Of a DNA stretch of 64,000 nucleotides, positions 1 to 9,444 are shown one piece after another; the stretch's first letter is position 1, and every line of letters begins with the position of its first letter. Below the pieces are notes generated by a model that was not told where the DNA came from, searched no databases, and saw only the letters and a program-made list of their open reading frames with translations. The translations under genes were made by a program, and so were the position numbers. Location of the stretch: assembly GCF_947499585.1 (NCBI RefSeq), contig NZ_CANMOO010000001.1, positions 248,001-312,000 of the forward strand, in the 5' to 3' direction. The stretch is from an uncultured Allomuricauda sp. (GTDB lineage Bacteria; Bacteroidota; Bacteroidia; Flavobacteriales; Flavobacteriaceae).

Positions 1-864
1 ATCTTCTTTGTTTTCGATGGCATTGAACGCATCAGCTCCAAACTCTGTAAACATTACAGGTTTGTTGAGTTTGTCTTTTACTACTTGAAACATGTCTCCG
101 AAAGAAGCCCCACGATAGGTATTGGTTCCATAAATGTCAATATCTTTACACTCCTCCGCTACAATATCAATGAACAATACATCACCATTACAAATAGCTA
201 CAGGATGTGAAGAATCCATAGCCTTCATTTTTTTAGCGGCCTCATTCATTAATCTATACATAGGTCTTCCTCGACTTTCGCCTATGAAATTTATTCTTCC
301 TTCATCGTCTGGAAAATCTTCAGTTTCCGCTCCTGCCCAGAATAACCCATAGTTGTTTTCATTACCTAATAAGTAAAGAAGTAGCCCGGGAGTATCTTTA
401 TAACCATTTACCAACTCTTCCATTTCAGTCATTAAAAATTCTGAAGTAGTAGGGTCATCATAAATAGTTACAGGAGTCCAAACGCCATTCAATGTAAGCC
501 CATAGCGTCCAAAAGAATGGTTGAGCATTGTATAGATGCCATAGTTTTCATAGATATACTGTATCCATTTTGCAGGGACACCTGTATATTGACGAATAAC
601 GTTAACACCCATGTTCTTTAATAGGGACATTTCTGTATCTAATCCAGCCTTGATAATGTCATCTGGCTTTTTCCAGAATGCAGCGTTCACTGTGTTGGTG
701 CCAATTGGAATGTAGTCCCAATTCATCCCATTCATCATAAAATCCTTTCCATTGACCACCAATTTCATTCCTTCATCATTGCTTACAACAGAAACCTTGT
801 CGGCTTGGGCGTAGATAGCAGTTGTAAACAATAGGAGCAGTAATCTCAGTAAATTGTTTTTCAT
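1..864 (-). CDS. Secreted clan-A TIM-barrel glycoside hydrolase (GH2-like), 3' end outside window
   Basis: The reading frame is open from the ATG at 864 to the window edge (288 codons), so the C-terminus is missing. Residues 1-20 form a signal peptide. A TIM-barrel region follows with 'LLGNENNYG', whose N168-E169 fits the Asn-Glu acid/base pair of clan GH-A. 'MFTEFGADAF' has E274 at the place of the nucleophile. This resembles the catalytic barrel of GH2-type enzymes without the usual N-terminal sandwich domains, so the exact family is uncertain. It is probably a periplasmic or outer-surface glycosidase acting on a galactoside or related sugar, judging from the neighbours. It lies downstream of the large sensor-regulator gene on the same strand. 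Confidence 0.8.
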   Translation of the reverse strand, partial: MKNNLLRLLLLLFTTAIYAQADKVSVVSNDEGMKLVVNGKDFMMNGMNWDYIPIGTNTVNAAFWKKPDDIIKAGLDTEMSLLKNMGVNVIRQYTGVPAKWIQYIYENYGIYTMLNHSFGRYGLTLNGVWTPVTIYDDPTTSEFLMTEMEELVNGYKDTPGLLLYLLGNENNYGLFWAGAETEDFPDDEGRINFIGESRGRPMYRLMNEAAKKMKAMDSSHPVAICNGDVLFIDIVAEECKDIDIYGTNTYRGASFGDMFQVVKDKLNKPVMFTEFGADAFNAIENKED

Positions 865-888
865 AGTAATGTTTAGTTTTAGTTTGAT

Positions 889-971
889 GTTCGCTAAAAA
901 GAAAATCATGTATGCCGTTTCAGTGAAACAAAAATTTTGAAGAGTTGGGGAACTTTCTGTTTTTTGCGAAC
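889..971. repeat. Separated inverted repeat GTTCGCWAAAAA upstream of the glycosidase
   Basis: GTTCGCTAAAAA at 889-900 and the reverse complement of GTTCGCAAAAAA at 960-971 match at 11 of 12 positions. They lie 25-107 bp upstream of the glycosidase ATG, in a 314-bp gap (865-1178) that holds no other feature I can support. The position suits binding sites for the adjacent regulator, but that link is inference. Confidence 0.35.
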
Positions 972-1178
972 GGTTAAACTTATCTTAAAATAATAGGAAG
1001 ACCTTAAAAATTACCTCAACAAAAAACATACATGATAAAAAAAATGGCTTTTTTTTACGAAATTGATAAAACCCCTTATTTTAGAGGGTCTCAGAAGCAA
1101 AGCGAAAGTTTCCAATTTTAGTTGGATTCCAGTTTGTATAGGTATTGTTGAGGTACTATTGGAAAGTTGTAGAGTAAT

Positions 1179-3995
1179 TTACAGTTTAAGGATGTAGTTT
1201 ACCAAGTTATCATCATGAGTTAAGTCCATTTTTTTGCGAAGTCTGTACCTTTTGATCTCTACACTTCTTGGTGAAATGTTCAATAAAGGAGCTATTTCTT
1301 TTGATGATAAGTTTAAACGAAGGTAAGCGCATAACCTAATATCGTTAGGAGAAAGATTTGGATGCGCCTTCTTCAATTTCTTCAAAAACTTTCTATCCGC
1401 ATTGTTAAAAGCTTCTTTGAACAACTCCCAATCATCATTTTGATTTAGGCTTTTATCAATAATAGTAATGATTGGTTTAACAGAATTTTTATCTTCTACA
1501 TTGGATACGAGTTGTTCTTTGACTTTGGATAGCAACTCATTCTTTTTAATTATACTTAAGGTTGATGCTGCTAATTCATTGCTCTTACTTCTAAATTCTT
1601 CTTTGAGCTGCTCGTTTTTGATTTTGATTATTTCTTTCTCGTTTTGAGCTTTTGCCAACTCTATATCCCGCTTATTCTTTTCAATTAGTTTTTGTTGTCG
1701 TTTGTGGTAATGCCTTTTGTATAAATTGTGAATTATAATTGAACCCAATACTGCCCCTAGAAAATAAAATGCCAACATTAGGTTGGATATATACCAAGGT
1801 CTAGCAATTTTAAAAGAGTAAGTAGCAATATTGTTGGAAATTTTGTCACCAATTTTTGCCCTGACATTAAACGTATACTCGCCAAAAGGAAGATTTTCGA
1901 AGGTTGCAGAAGACTTTTGGGACCAATCACTCCAGTTAGAGTAAATCCCTGAAAGTTGAAACTGATAGCTTGGCCTTAGGTATTTGTCATAATCCGCAGT
2001 ATAAAAAGACATTTCAAGATTGTTTTCATCACTTTCAAAACTGCCTTTTAGACTTTTACTTAATAGCTCTTTTTCATTTTCACCTGTGTTTTTACCTGCT
2101 TTTCTAATGCTACTTATATTTACGCTAAAATCCCGCTCACTAAAATCATCTACATCAATAGTTACATACCCAGAACTGGTTCCAAATAAATATTTTCCTT
2201 CTTCTTCTAGCGCTGTAACACTTTCATACCCTACAATTCCACTTCGCACGTTTTCAGTTAATGGAATAGATTTAATGATTGGAGTGTTAGACAAGTTTCC
2301 GCGGGATACAAAACTGATATTGGAATTTGTAAATACCCATAAATAATCATTCTTATTATCCATTGTCATTTTACCTGAAAGATATTCGTCTTTTGTATAA
2401 GCTTTACTCAGAATACTATCCTTGACAAACGTTTTGTCTTTTTTATCATATTTTAAAATTCCGTTTTCATATGAATACAATAAATCTCCTTTATATTTTA
2501 ATATTCCTGAATTGGAGCCTTTAATTAATGTGTCTACGGATACATTTTTTGCTTTAGAAAAAGCACTATCAACCTCAATTCTAAAAACTCCCTTGTATTC
2601 ATGGTTTACAAAAATCTCTTCTTCCAACGTCTCAAAATAGCGCGATGAATGATTAAACCCTTCAATCTTGTTTTTAATATGCCATCCATCACTTGATTTT
2701 TCCAGCACGTATAGTCCATCATAATTTCCTTGTAAAAGAAGGTTGGGGTCACCATTTAAATCGCTTACATTCCAAGTGCCCTGAATATCAGCAATTCTTC
2801 TAGCTTTATTTTCGTCAATAATAAATGTACCGGTATGATGGCCACAGAATAAAGTTTGTCCAATTATATTTAAAGACCATACTTGACCTTGGGTACTGTT
2901 GATTAGTCTGAAATCAGTATCACTATCTAATTCCTTATAAAACAGTCCCTGATTTGTTCCCAAATACAAAATGTTATTAAGAACAACGGAAGCATACACA
3001 CTTCCCGCAACTCCTTTATTGTCATGGTATACTTTAAATGCAGATTTAAGATTTACATAACTGATTCCGTTATCAAGTCCAAGCCAAATGTTATTATCAA
3101 AATCTTCATAAAGGGATAAAACAGTGTTGTTCCGCAATCCTTTTATTTGATCTATATGAGATATCAAATTTCCATTTTCATCCAAATAGATCATACCATG
3201 AGAGATGGTGCCTAAAACAAAGCCTCCGTCTGTCAATTCCAGAGCGCTGTATATACTCACATTGGATAACAATGTGTCTGCAGTTATATTCCATTTGTTA
3301 AAAGAATCATTTTGATTTTTATAAAATCCGTTGTGACGAGTAAGAACCAACAAATCTCCTTGGTGCTGAAAAATGTTGATTACTTCATCTTGTTTAAAGG
3401 GTTCAGCATCATAGACCAATACATCTTTACCGTTCTCAATCTTAAAAATTCCTTTACCAAGTCTTTGAAAATAAATACTTTGATTGAGGTTGAATATTTT
3501 AGGTGAGGAAGTGTCAGAATCAATAACATTAACCGAATTATCCTTTAAATCGTAGATATAGATCCGATCAAGGGATTGGAACACTATCCACTGATCCATG
3601 TCCAAAATGTTCCAGAACTCTTCATCTTGTTTAAAATCCTTTTTTATCTTTTTTGATAAGGAGTTGTATTGAAGCATCCCAAAATCATCTTCTTGCCAAT
3701 ACCCAAATTCCGTATAGCAACCTGTATATATTTTGTCGCCTACAACTTTTACTGATCTAATTATGGTTTCATTTGGTGAAGGGAACAATGTCCATTTAGC
3801 GCCGTTAAACTCTAAAAGTCCTTTGCTGTTGGCTACATAAATTACTTTGTCTCCGGCTTGCGAGATAGCCCAGTTTTGGTTTTCAGCCAAATAATCTGAA
3901 GGAGCATAATTTTTAATAGGGGGTAACTCTTGCGCAAACAATGTGGCGCCAATGACCAAAGAAACTAGGATTAATATTTTCTTAGTATTATTCAC
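1179..3995 (-). CDS. Propeller/Y_Y_Y sensor with LuxR-type DNA-binding domain (one-component regulator)
   Basis: This is a 938-aa protein with a GTG start. A signal peptide (about 1-22) is followed by many two-component-regulator propeller blades (for example 'DNNIWLGLDNGISYV'), a Y_Y_Y domain around 690-745, and one transmembrane helix around 755-775. A long charged coiled coil leads to a C-terminal LuxR/GerE-type helix-turn-helix ('LSSKEIAPLLNISPRSVEIK'). There is no histidine kinase or receiver domain, so it differs from classical hybrid two-component systems. Proteins of this build sense sugars in the periplasm and act on DNA from the membrane. It is transcribed toward the neighbouring glycosidase and is its likely regulator. 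Confidence 0.85.
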   Translation of the reverse strand: MNNTKKILILVSLVIGATLFAQELPPIKNYAPSDYLAENQNWAISQAGDKVIYVANSKGLLEFNGAKWTLFPSPNETIIRSVKVVGDKIYTGCYTEFGYWQEDDFGMLQYNSLSKKIKKDFKQDEEFWNILDMDQWIVFQSLDRIYIYDLKDNSVNVIDSDTSSPKIFNLNQSIYFQRLGKGIFKIENGKDVLVYDAEPFKQDEVINIFQHQGDLLVLTRHNGFYKNQNDSFNKWNITADTLLSNVSIYSALELTDGGFVLGTISHGMIYLDENGNLISHIDQIKGLRNNTVLSLYEDFDNNIWLGLDNGISYVNLKSAFKVYHDNKGVAGSVYASVVLNNILYLGTNQGLFYKELDSDTDFRLINSTQGQVWSLNIIGQTLFCGHHTGTFIIDENKARRIADIQGTWNVSDLNGDPNLLLQGNYDGLYVLEKSSDGWHIKNKIEGFNHSSRYFETLEEEIFVNHEYKGVFRIEVDSAFSKAKNVSVDTLIKGSNSGILKYKGDLLYSYENGILKYDKKDKTFVKDSILSKAYTKDEYLSGKMTMDNKNDYLWVFTNSNISFVSRGNLSNTPIIKSIPLTENVRSGIVGYESVTALEEEGKYLFGTSSGYVTIDVDDFSERDFSVNISSIRKAGKNTGENEKELLSKSLKGSFESDENNLEMSFYTADYDKYLRPSYQFQLSGIYSNWSDWSQKSSATFENLPFGEYTFNVRAKIGDKISNNIATYSFKIARPWYISNLMLAFYFLGAVLGSIIIHNLYKRHYHKRQQKLIEKNKRDIELAKAQNEKEIIKIKNEQLKEEFRSKSNELAASTLSIIKKNELLSKVKEQLVSNVEDKNSVKPIITIIDKSLNQNDDWELFKEAFNNADRKFLKKLKKAHPNLSPNDIRLCAYLRLNLSSKEIAPLLNISPRSVEIKRYRLRKKMDLTHDDNLVNYILKL

Positions 3996-4026
3996 TTGAG
4001 TTTAACTTGGATTTGATAAAAGTACC

Positions 4027-4048
4027 AACTAGTTACTAGTAATTAATT
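4027..4048. promoter_or_regulatory. Three abutting 8-bp palindromes upstream of the LuxR-type sensor gene
   Basis: AACTAGTT (4027-4034), TACTAGTA (4034-4041) and AATTAATT (4041-4048) are perfect palindromes that follow each other about 32-53 bp upstream of the regulator's start codon. This fits an autoregulatory site, by position only. The rest of the 3996-4355 gap shows only the plus-strand promoter listed next. Confidence 0.3.
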
Positions 4049-4300
4049 AGTGCGATACGTTTAAGAATATTTGAAAGTCAAATAAAATAATAACTAGAGT
4101 TGCAGACAACTATTCCTTTTTTCACGCAGTTGTAAATTAAGCAAAATCATTTACTTCTTTCTTTTTTTTTGAAAACCAATAGTCATTTTAAAAACCCAAG
4201 GGATATAAAATGGGTCAAAAATGCAAAATAGGAAATTGTGAAAGATTCTAAAAAACGTGAATTCTTTATATTAACAATGATGATTACTCTGCATTTAAAG

Positions 4301-4308
4301 TAACTTTG
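4301..4308 (+). promoter_or_regulatory. -7 promoter element TAACTTTG
   Basis: This is a perfect Bacteroidota -7 box (TAnnTTTG) 47 bp upstream of the next ORF on the same strand. I see no clear TTG at the usual 19-bp distance upstream. Confidence 0.5.
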
Positions 4309-4355
4309 TTTAGATAGACCAATAAACCAAAACTTTAATTTTTCTTAACTGGGAG

Positions 4356-4958
4356 ATGGGCGAATTTTTCAAGGCCGAATTAAAAGACCGCTTTTTGGAG
4401 TATGCTTTAAAACGTAGGGACTATTTTGAAATTCAAGTTCTTTATGATGAATTTCTACGTCCTAATTATACCCTTGGGTTTGTTGAAAAATTGATTAAGG
4501 AAATAAGGGAATATGATTCCAGTCTGTTGGATATTATGAGCGGTAATGGCGTGCAAATATTCATGCTAGCCTCTACACCGAGTACCCATTTGTTTTTAAA
4601 CGAAGGTGGGTTTAAGGACATGCATGTAAAAGAAGAGGAAAAATGGGATGTTTTTTTAGATCAACTTTCGGGTAATCGTAAGTTGTCAAAAGATGAGAAA
4701 AAACTGCTTAAAAAAAATTCCTCCTCATTAAAGCGTGAAAAAACATTGCTCATTGCAATGATTTCTGCCATTGTCATAAGTTTTTTGTTTACCCTTTTTA
4801 GTATTTTGAAAAGTGCGTTGTTAGAGCCAGAGTATGTTCCAGCAGATGAATTTGAGCGGAAATTGGAACAGGTCCGTATAGAATATCTTCAAGAAAATGA
4901 AAGATTGGAAAAGGAATTGGAAAAAGCCAAGTCCACAATAGATTCCTTAACGGAATAA
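4356..4958 (+). CDS. Hypothetical membrane protein with C-terminal coiled coil
   Basis: I do not recognise this 200-aa protein. Residues 1-130 are soluble and charged. A single transmembrane helix lies around 131-151 ('LLIAMISAIVISFLFTLFSI'), and a Glu/Lys-rich coiled coil runs from about 165 to the end. There is no signal peptide, so the first 130 residues are probably cytosolic. A consensus -7 box lies just upstream and the gene stands alone between two minus-strand operons. The N-terminal part could be a small protein-interaction domain. No function is assigned. Confidence 0.7.
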   Translation: MGEFFKAELKDRFLEYALKRRDYFEIQVLYDEFLRPNYTLGFVEKLIKEIREYDSSLLDIMSGNGVQIFMLASTPSTHLFLNEGGFKDMHVKEEEKWDVFLDQLSGNRKLSKDEKKLLKKNSSSLKREKTLLIAMISAIVISFLFTLFSILKSALLEPEYVPADEFERKLEQVRIEYLQENERLEKELEKAKSTIDSLTE

Positions 4959-5164
4959 GGTTCGTTCATTTAGTTTATTTTTTTGGCTCATTGCTGTTAA
5001 AAAGATTATAAACAATATGAATTGCCCCAAATTAAATCCCTATCAATTTAGAATTATGAGTTCATGATATCCAGCGTTAAATTCTATCTTTTGATGCTTT
5101 TTCCAAACGATAATAATTATCCTTTAATCCTATTGATGTATAAACCAATTTGAATTAATTATAA

Positions 5165-6721
5165 TCAGTTGTGAGTTCCTATCAATTTTGAAGGCTCACT
5201 CTTTAAGGAAATCAAAGAGCCTTCAAGATCCGGATATTTTTTTCTTAAGGTATCGTATTCAGGGTTTATGGCATGTTTGCCCCAAATACCCAACATCAAT
5301 TTTAAATTCTCTTCATCTTCTGGATACTGTCCTTTATCATCAGTTTCAATGATCCAATCCTCCAAAACGCTGGAATATTCTTTTAAGACGTTATCATAGT
5401 TAGAATCATTTGCGAGGTTGTTCAACTCAAAAGGGTCACTGGGTAGATGATATAATTCTTTTTCCGGTCTTTCGTCAGACATAAATATGTCTTGAACAGA
5501 ATTCAATTTTTTAGCATTATGTAATTGGTGCATGACCTTAACGAACTCGATACCGTCAAAATCCATATAAGTGGGTTGTGTATATGGCCTGTCAGTCTTA
5601 AAATTTCGGATGTACTTATACTCTTTTGATCGTACCGAACGGATTCTATCAATCGTAAAATCACAGCGATCCCTTGTTGAAATAACGTAATTCCTTTTAT
5701 AGGCGTCGCCAAACATATTCTGCCCTTCCGTATAATTGGGTATCTCAATATTGGCCAAGGCCATAGATCCGGTTCCAATATCCAGTCCGCTTACCAAGTC
5801 TTCTTTGACCGTTCCAGGTGTTAACGTATTAATGTTCTTAGTAAAGTCAGCAACTATCAAAGGAACATGAAGACCGCCATCATATAAGAATTGTTTGTTC
5901 CGTGTCAGTCTCATTCCATGGTCCGAAAAAAAGAATACCACGGTATTTTCCAACAAACCATTATCCCTTAAATCTTTAATGATCTTCCCTACTTTTTCGT
6001 CGGTTATTTGAATAGCATCAAGATGATTGGCATACTCTTCAACAATTACCGGATGGTTTGGCAAGTAAGGAGGCAGTACTATCTTTGAACGGTCAACAGG
6101 GGTCTTTACATTGTCCTTGAAAGTATTGGAAAATATCTCTTTTCCTCCTTTTAACTGTATTTGCCCAAAGAAGGGTTGGTGATTCTTCAAGGTATCCAAG
6201 CTTAAATGGACTCCGCTTTTGCCATATAAAGGATGTAACCTATAATCTTGTGTGTATAAATCCCTTCTGTCATACATGAAGTTATAGTCATCTTTACCAT
6301 TGTTAAAGGTGAAATAACCGGCATTTTTAAAAAGCTCTGGAATGGTTTTTAAACTATCTGGCAAATAGATAGCTGACTCTTTTGTTCTAGAGCTGTGATG
6401 ATTGTGCGCTCCTGTAGTTGTTGACATCACTCCTGTAATAATACTGGAACGACTTGCTGAACATACAGGTGCAGGCATAAAAACATTGGTATACACTACA
6501 CCTTGTTTGGCAAGGCTATCAATATTTGGAGTTGAAATAATAGTTGTGCCGTATGCACCTAACAAGGGAGCGGTGTCTTCAAGAAAAATCCATAAAATAT
6601 TTGGGCGGGATTCATGTTCCGTTGATTGTTTTTTCTCAGCACATGAACTACACAATATTGTCGTCAAGACTGTTAATAAGAATCTTGCCTGCCATTTTTT
6701 ATAAATCTTCATAATCATCAT
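5165..6721 (-). CDS. Type I (S1 family) sulfatase, lipoprotein
   Basis: This 518-aa arylsulfatase-like enzyme is the last gene of the kinase operon; its start codon directly follows the stop of the GH36-like gene. An N-terminal signal ends in a Cys near residue 27, so it is probably a lipoprotein. The formylglycine motif C-x-A-x-R is present as C87-S-A-S-R91. Metal and substrate residues are visible in 'SDHGMRLTRNK' and at E48-D49, where many family members have Asp-Asp. It should remove sulfate esters from a sulfated glycan or glycoside in the periplasm or at the surface. No obvious active maturase is encoded nearby, because the SUMF-like protein at 17357-18328 lacks the catalytic cysteines. 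Confidence 0.9.
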   Translation of the reverse strand: MMIMKIYKKWQARFLLTVLTTILCSSCAEKKQSTEHESRPNILWIFLEDTAPLLGAYGTTIISTPNIDSLAKQGVVYTNVFMPAPVCSASRSSIITGVMSTTTGAHNHHSSRTKESAIYLPDSLKTIPELFKNAGYFTFNNGKDDYNFMYDRRDLYTQDYRLHPLYGKSGVHLSLDTLKNHQPFFGQIQLKGGKEIFSNTFKDNVKTPVDRSKIVLPPYLPNHPVIVEEYANHLDAIQITDEKVGKIIKDLRDNGLLENTVVFFFSDHGMRLTRNKQFLYDGGLHVPLIVADFTKNINTLTPGTVKEDLVSGLDIGTGSMALANIEIPNYTEGQNMFGDAYKRNYVISTRDRCDFTIDRIRSVRSKEYKYIRNFKTDRPYTQPTYMDFDGIEFVKVMHQLHNAKKLNSVQDIFMSDERPEKELYHLPSDPFELNNLANDSNYDNVLKEYSSVLEDWIIETDDKGQYPEDEENLKLMLGIWGKHAINPEYDTLRKKYPDLEGSLISLKSEPSKLIGTHN

Positions 6722-8569
6722 TTAATTGGTCGCTTTAAAAGAAATTAATCCTGAAGTTGGTACATTAAAAGAGTAGGCGCCCTCAGATAACTCTATGGTT
6801 TCTTTTTTTGTTTCCGCACCAAGACAATCCATTATTTTATACTCAAACTTTTTAGATTTTCCACTGATCACCATCACTATTCTATTGGATGTTTTCGCGT
6901 TGATTATATCAATTTCCTCAAATTTTTCTATCTGTACATCTACTATTTGATCATTGAATATGGTGGTTATTTTTTTGTTGTTTTTGGCTGCTTCAAGTAT
7001 AGGATAATTGGTCAACGGGCTTGTGGGGTGAAAATCACCGTCCAACAGCACCTCTCTGTTTTTAAGCCAATAATCTGTATAGAATTTAATCATCTTAAAA
7101 TGGTCTTCAGGAATATCTTCCAGCCTAACCGAAATTTGTGGTACGGAATACATTACGTTGAGCATTTGTAATGCTGCTACTTCAACGGGTTCGTCATAAT
7201 GCCACATTAACATATCGGAATGAACCGCAGTTGAACCACTTAAGAGCCTTAAATCTGAGGTTCTTATTCTATTCACTGAGGATAGATTAGGGCAATCCGT
7301 TGCTCGGAACATATTTCCATATTTTCGCATCGCCGGCCCAACATAGGGTTGCCTAAACTCAATCATGATATCAGGTTTGATTTCTTGAAGTGATTTTACC
7401 AAATCAGTCATCAATACATCAGTCGCTTCATTAACGGAAGCATGGTCACGCCCATCATCCATGGTGAATTTGGTGTCTTCATCCGCAATAAACCTTCCAA
7501 TAAAATCCAGCTTAAAACCATCTAAATCCCAATTGTTTGTTGCATCTACATAGGTTTTGATAATGAATTCCCTCACCTCAGGATACCTAGGATCTAAAAC
7601 ATATGTGCCCTGTCCGTTCCAATACCTAAGAAATTTCCCTTTCATTTTCTCATAGGCTTTTGAATTTTCACCAGCGAAAGGAACAGCATACCATAAAATA
7701 AACTTCATGCCTAGATTATGTACCTCATTTACAAACTCCTTCATTTCTGGAATCCGTTCTGGTTCCCAATCACCCGTAAAGGCATAACCTCTATTACTGT
7801 CCATGGTTTGCCAGCCATCGTCTACAATAATGGATTCAAAACCCATTTGTTTGGCAAGTCTACACTCAGCCAGCAAATCTTTCATCGTTACGTTCTGATG
7901 ATAGCTATACCAACTAGAGTAAACGGGCTTACGGGCTACTTCTGGAACTTCAACAGGTTTTAATTGGTCAAAAGATGCCCACCAATCAGCTACTTCTTCT
8001 AGAGCCTTGGAATATAACTGGGGTCTTGAATCGAAACGTATTTTAACCTCATAGTTTGTCACCGACTGATGTTTTTCTGAAAAGAAGGTCATCTCGTTAT
8101 AGACAAGTCCATCTTCTTCTTTAACACCTGAACTCAAAACAATTGTGTTTAGCGCTTCAGTAGCTGCAAAAGTCAATCGATTGCTATCATCATGACCAAA
8201 AAGGGTTATCACAGGAGCTTGTTTGGCCAACATGGATCGAACTGAGGAAGGTGCCCAACTAGGACCTATCGTTTTATCATTGAATGCAGCACTGCTCCAA
8301 TACCCAGCGATATTACTTGAAGGTAATTTCCATTTGAGGGAAAATTCGGGAGGAGTCGCTCCTTTTTGATGTGTCAGGGATATTGTTAGGATTTCAAGAC
8401 CGTCACTCAATTTTTCGATGGTGGTTGCAGTTTCAAAATCCCGAAACTCTCCAGTTAATTGGACTTGTTGTCCAGCTAATTCAAAATTCTGTTCTTTTTT
8501 TTGGGCACATAAGGTTCCCGCCACAAGAAAAAATAGCAGAATTACTTTGTTTTTTTTATTCATTACCAA
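6722..8569 (-). CDS. Secreted GH36-like alpha-galactosidase
   Basis: This is a 615-aa GH36/clan GH-D-type protein. Residues 1-22 are a signal peptide ending in 'AQ'. An N-terminal beta-domain precedes a TIM barrel with 'DDGWQ' at 250-254, 'KLDF' with D355 as likely nucleophile, and D425 in 'RATDCP' as likely acid/base. It is clearly paralogous to the protein at 35195-36967, which lacks a signal peptide. It probably releases alpha-linked galactose outside the cytosol, alongside the sulfatase that follows. The start overlaps the nucleotidyltransferase gene by 7 bp, so the genes are translationally coupled. The family also contains transglycosylases and other alpha-specificities, so the substrate is inferred. 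Confidence 0.85.
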   Translation of the reverse strand: MVMNKKNKVILLFFLVAGTLCAQKKEQNFELAGQQVQLTGEFRDFETATTIEKLSDGLEILTISLTHQKGATPPEFSLKWKLPSSNIAGYWSSAAFNDKTIGPSWAPSSVRSMLAKQAPVITLFGHDDSNRLTFAATEALNTIVLSSGVKEEDGLVYNEMTFFSEKHQSVTNYEVKIRFDSRPQLYSKALEEVADWWASFDQLKPVEVPEVARKPVYSSWYSYHQNVTMKDLLAECRLAKQMGFESIIVDDGWQTMDSNRGYAFTGDWEPERIPEMKEFVNEVHNLGMKFILWYAVPFAGENSKAYEKMKGKFLRYWNGQGTYVLDPRYPEVREFIIKTYVDATNNWDLDGFKLDFIGRFIADEDTKFTMDDGRDHASVNEATDVLMTDLVKSLQEIKPDIMIEFRQPYVGPAMRKYGNMFRATDCPNLSSVNRIRTSDLRLLSGSTAVHSDMLMWHYDEPVEVAALQMLNVMYSVPQISVRLEDIPEDHFKMIKFYTDYWLKNREVLLDGDFHPTSPLTNYPILEAAKNNKKITTIFNDQIVDVQIEKFEEIDIINAKTSNRIVMVISGKSKKFEYKIMDCLGAETKKETIELSEGAYSFNVPTSGLISFKATN

Positions 8570-9444
8570 TTTAGTTTTTCATGTTTTTTTTCTAAATATT
8601 GTTTTACAGCTATAATATCTGATTTCGCTGTCAAATCTGGAACATGCTCAGAAAAAGGGACGCCAATAGCAGTGTTCGGGTAGTCTTGAATCATATTCAA
8701 TAATGCAGTAGGCAATTCTTTTTCGTTTCTTACTTCGTTAAGCGGGCAATTTTTAAGGTATTCGTAAAACATGATGCCATCAAACTTAAATATGTTCATG
8801 CTTACCCTTAATTTACCATCAGCATCTTTATAATTGTCTATTAGACTTAAATCCGGTTTTTCAACGATTTGCTGTAAATGACCTTCATCGTTCAATTTAG
8901 CCAATGCGAAACGGGAAATTCTTTCTTTGGTAAATTCAAGACTATCGCGATCATAGCTAATAAAAGCATTTGGACTATTGGTTTCCCTTAGCGCTTTCAA
9001 GGCTGCTATAGAATATAGGTTATCGCTATTACATACCGAATAGGTCGCCATTTTTAATTCCGGGTATTGTTCTATAGCTTGAAAAACAGCGTCCGCAGTA
9101 CCTAGCGGTTTTATTCGGTCTTTTGTAATGTGCTGCGTTGCAAAGGAGATCCATAAGCCGTGGAAGTTGTTCTCGCTGTCTTTGCCTCCATAATATTCTT
9201 TGAATAAAGTAGCATTTGCCCCAACAACAATATAGATGTATTTATATCCAGCTTTTTGTGCATTATTTAGCAAATAATCCATAAAAGGTCTTTTATCCTT
9301 TCCAACTGAAATTAATCCTTTACTCCGCTCATTGGCCTGTTTTATTTCTTCCTGCGTTAAATCTCCTTGATTGGAAGTATCTGTTTTTTTCATTCTTGAA
9401 GACGCTCCGCCCGCAAGAATTATTAAAGTTGTATGTGATTTCAT
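8563..9444 (-). CDS. Sugar-1-phosphate nucleotidyltransferase-like protein
   Basis: This is a 293-aa member of the NTP-transferase fold. The nucleotide-binding signature is 'ILAGGASSRM' at residues 9-18, with the expected acidic sites further on ('VCNSDN', 'IVEKPD'). The start overlaps the kinase stop as ATGA (4 bp) and the end overlaps the GH36-like gene, so expression is tightly coupled. With the upstream GHMP kinase it would form a two-step route from free sugar to sugar-1-phosphate to NDP-sugar. Sugar and nucleotide are not determined. Galactose is the simplest guess from context. Confidence 0.75.
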   Translation of the reverse strand: MKSHTTLIILAGGASSRMKKTDTSNQGDLTQEEIKQANERSKGLISVGKDKRPFMDYLLNNAQKAGYKYIYIVVGANATLFKEYYGGKDSENNFHGLWISFATQHITKDRIKPLGTADAVFQAIEQYPELKMATYSVCNSDNLYSIAALKALRETNSPNAFISYDRDSLEFTKERISRFALAKLNDEGHLQQIVEKPDLSLIDNYKDADGKLRVSMNIFKFDGIMFYEYLKNCPLNEVRNEKELPTALLNMIQDYPNTAIGVPFSEHVPDLTAKSDIIAVKQYLEKKHEKLNW

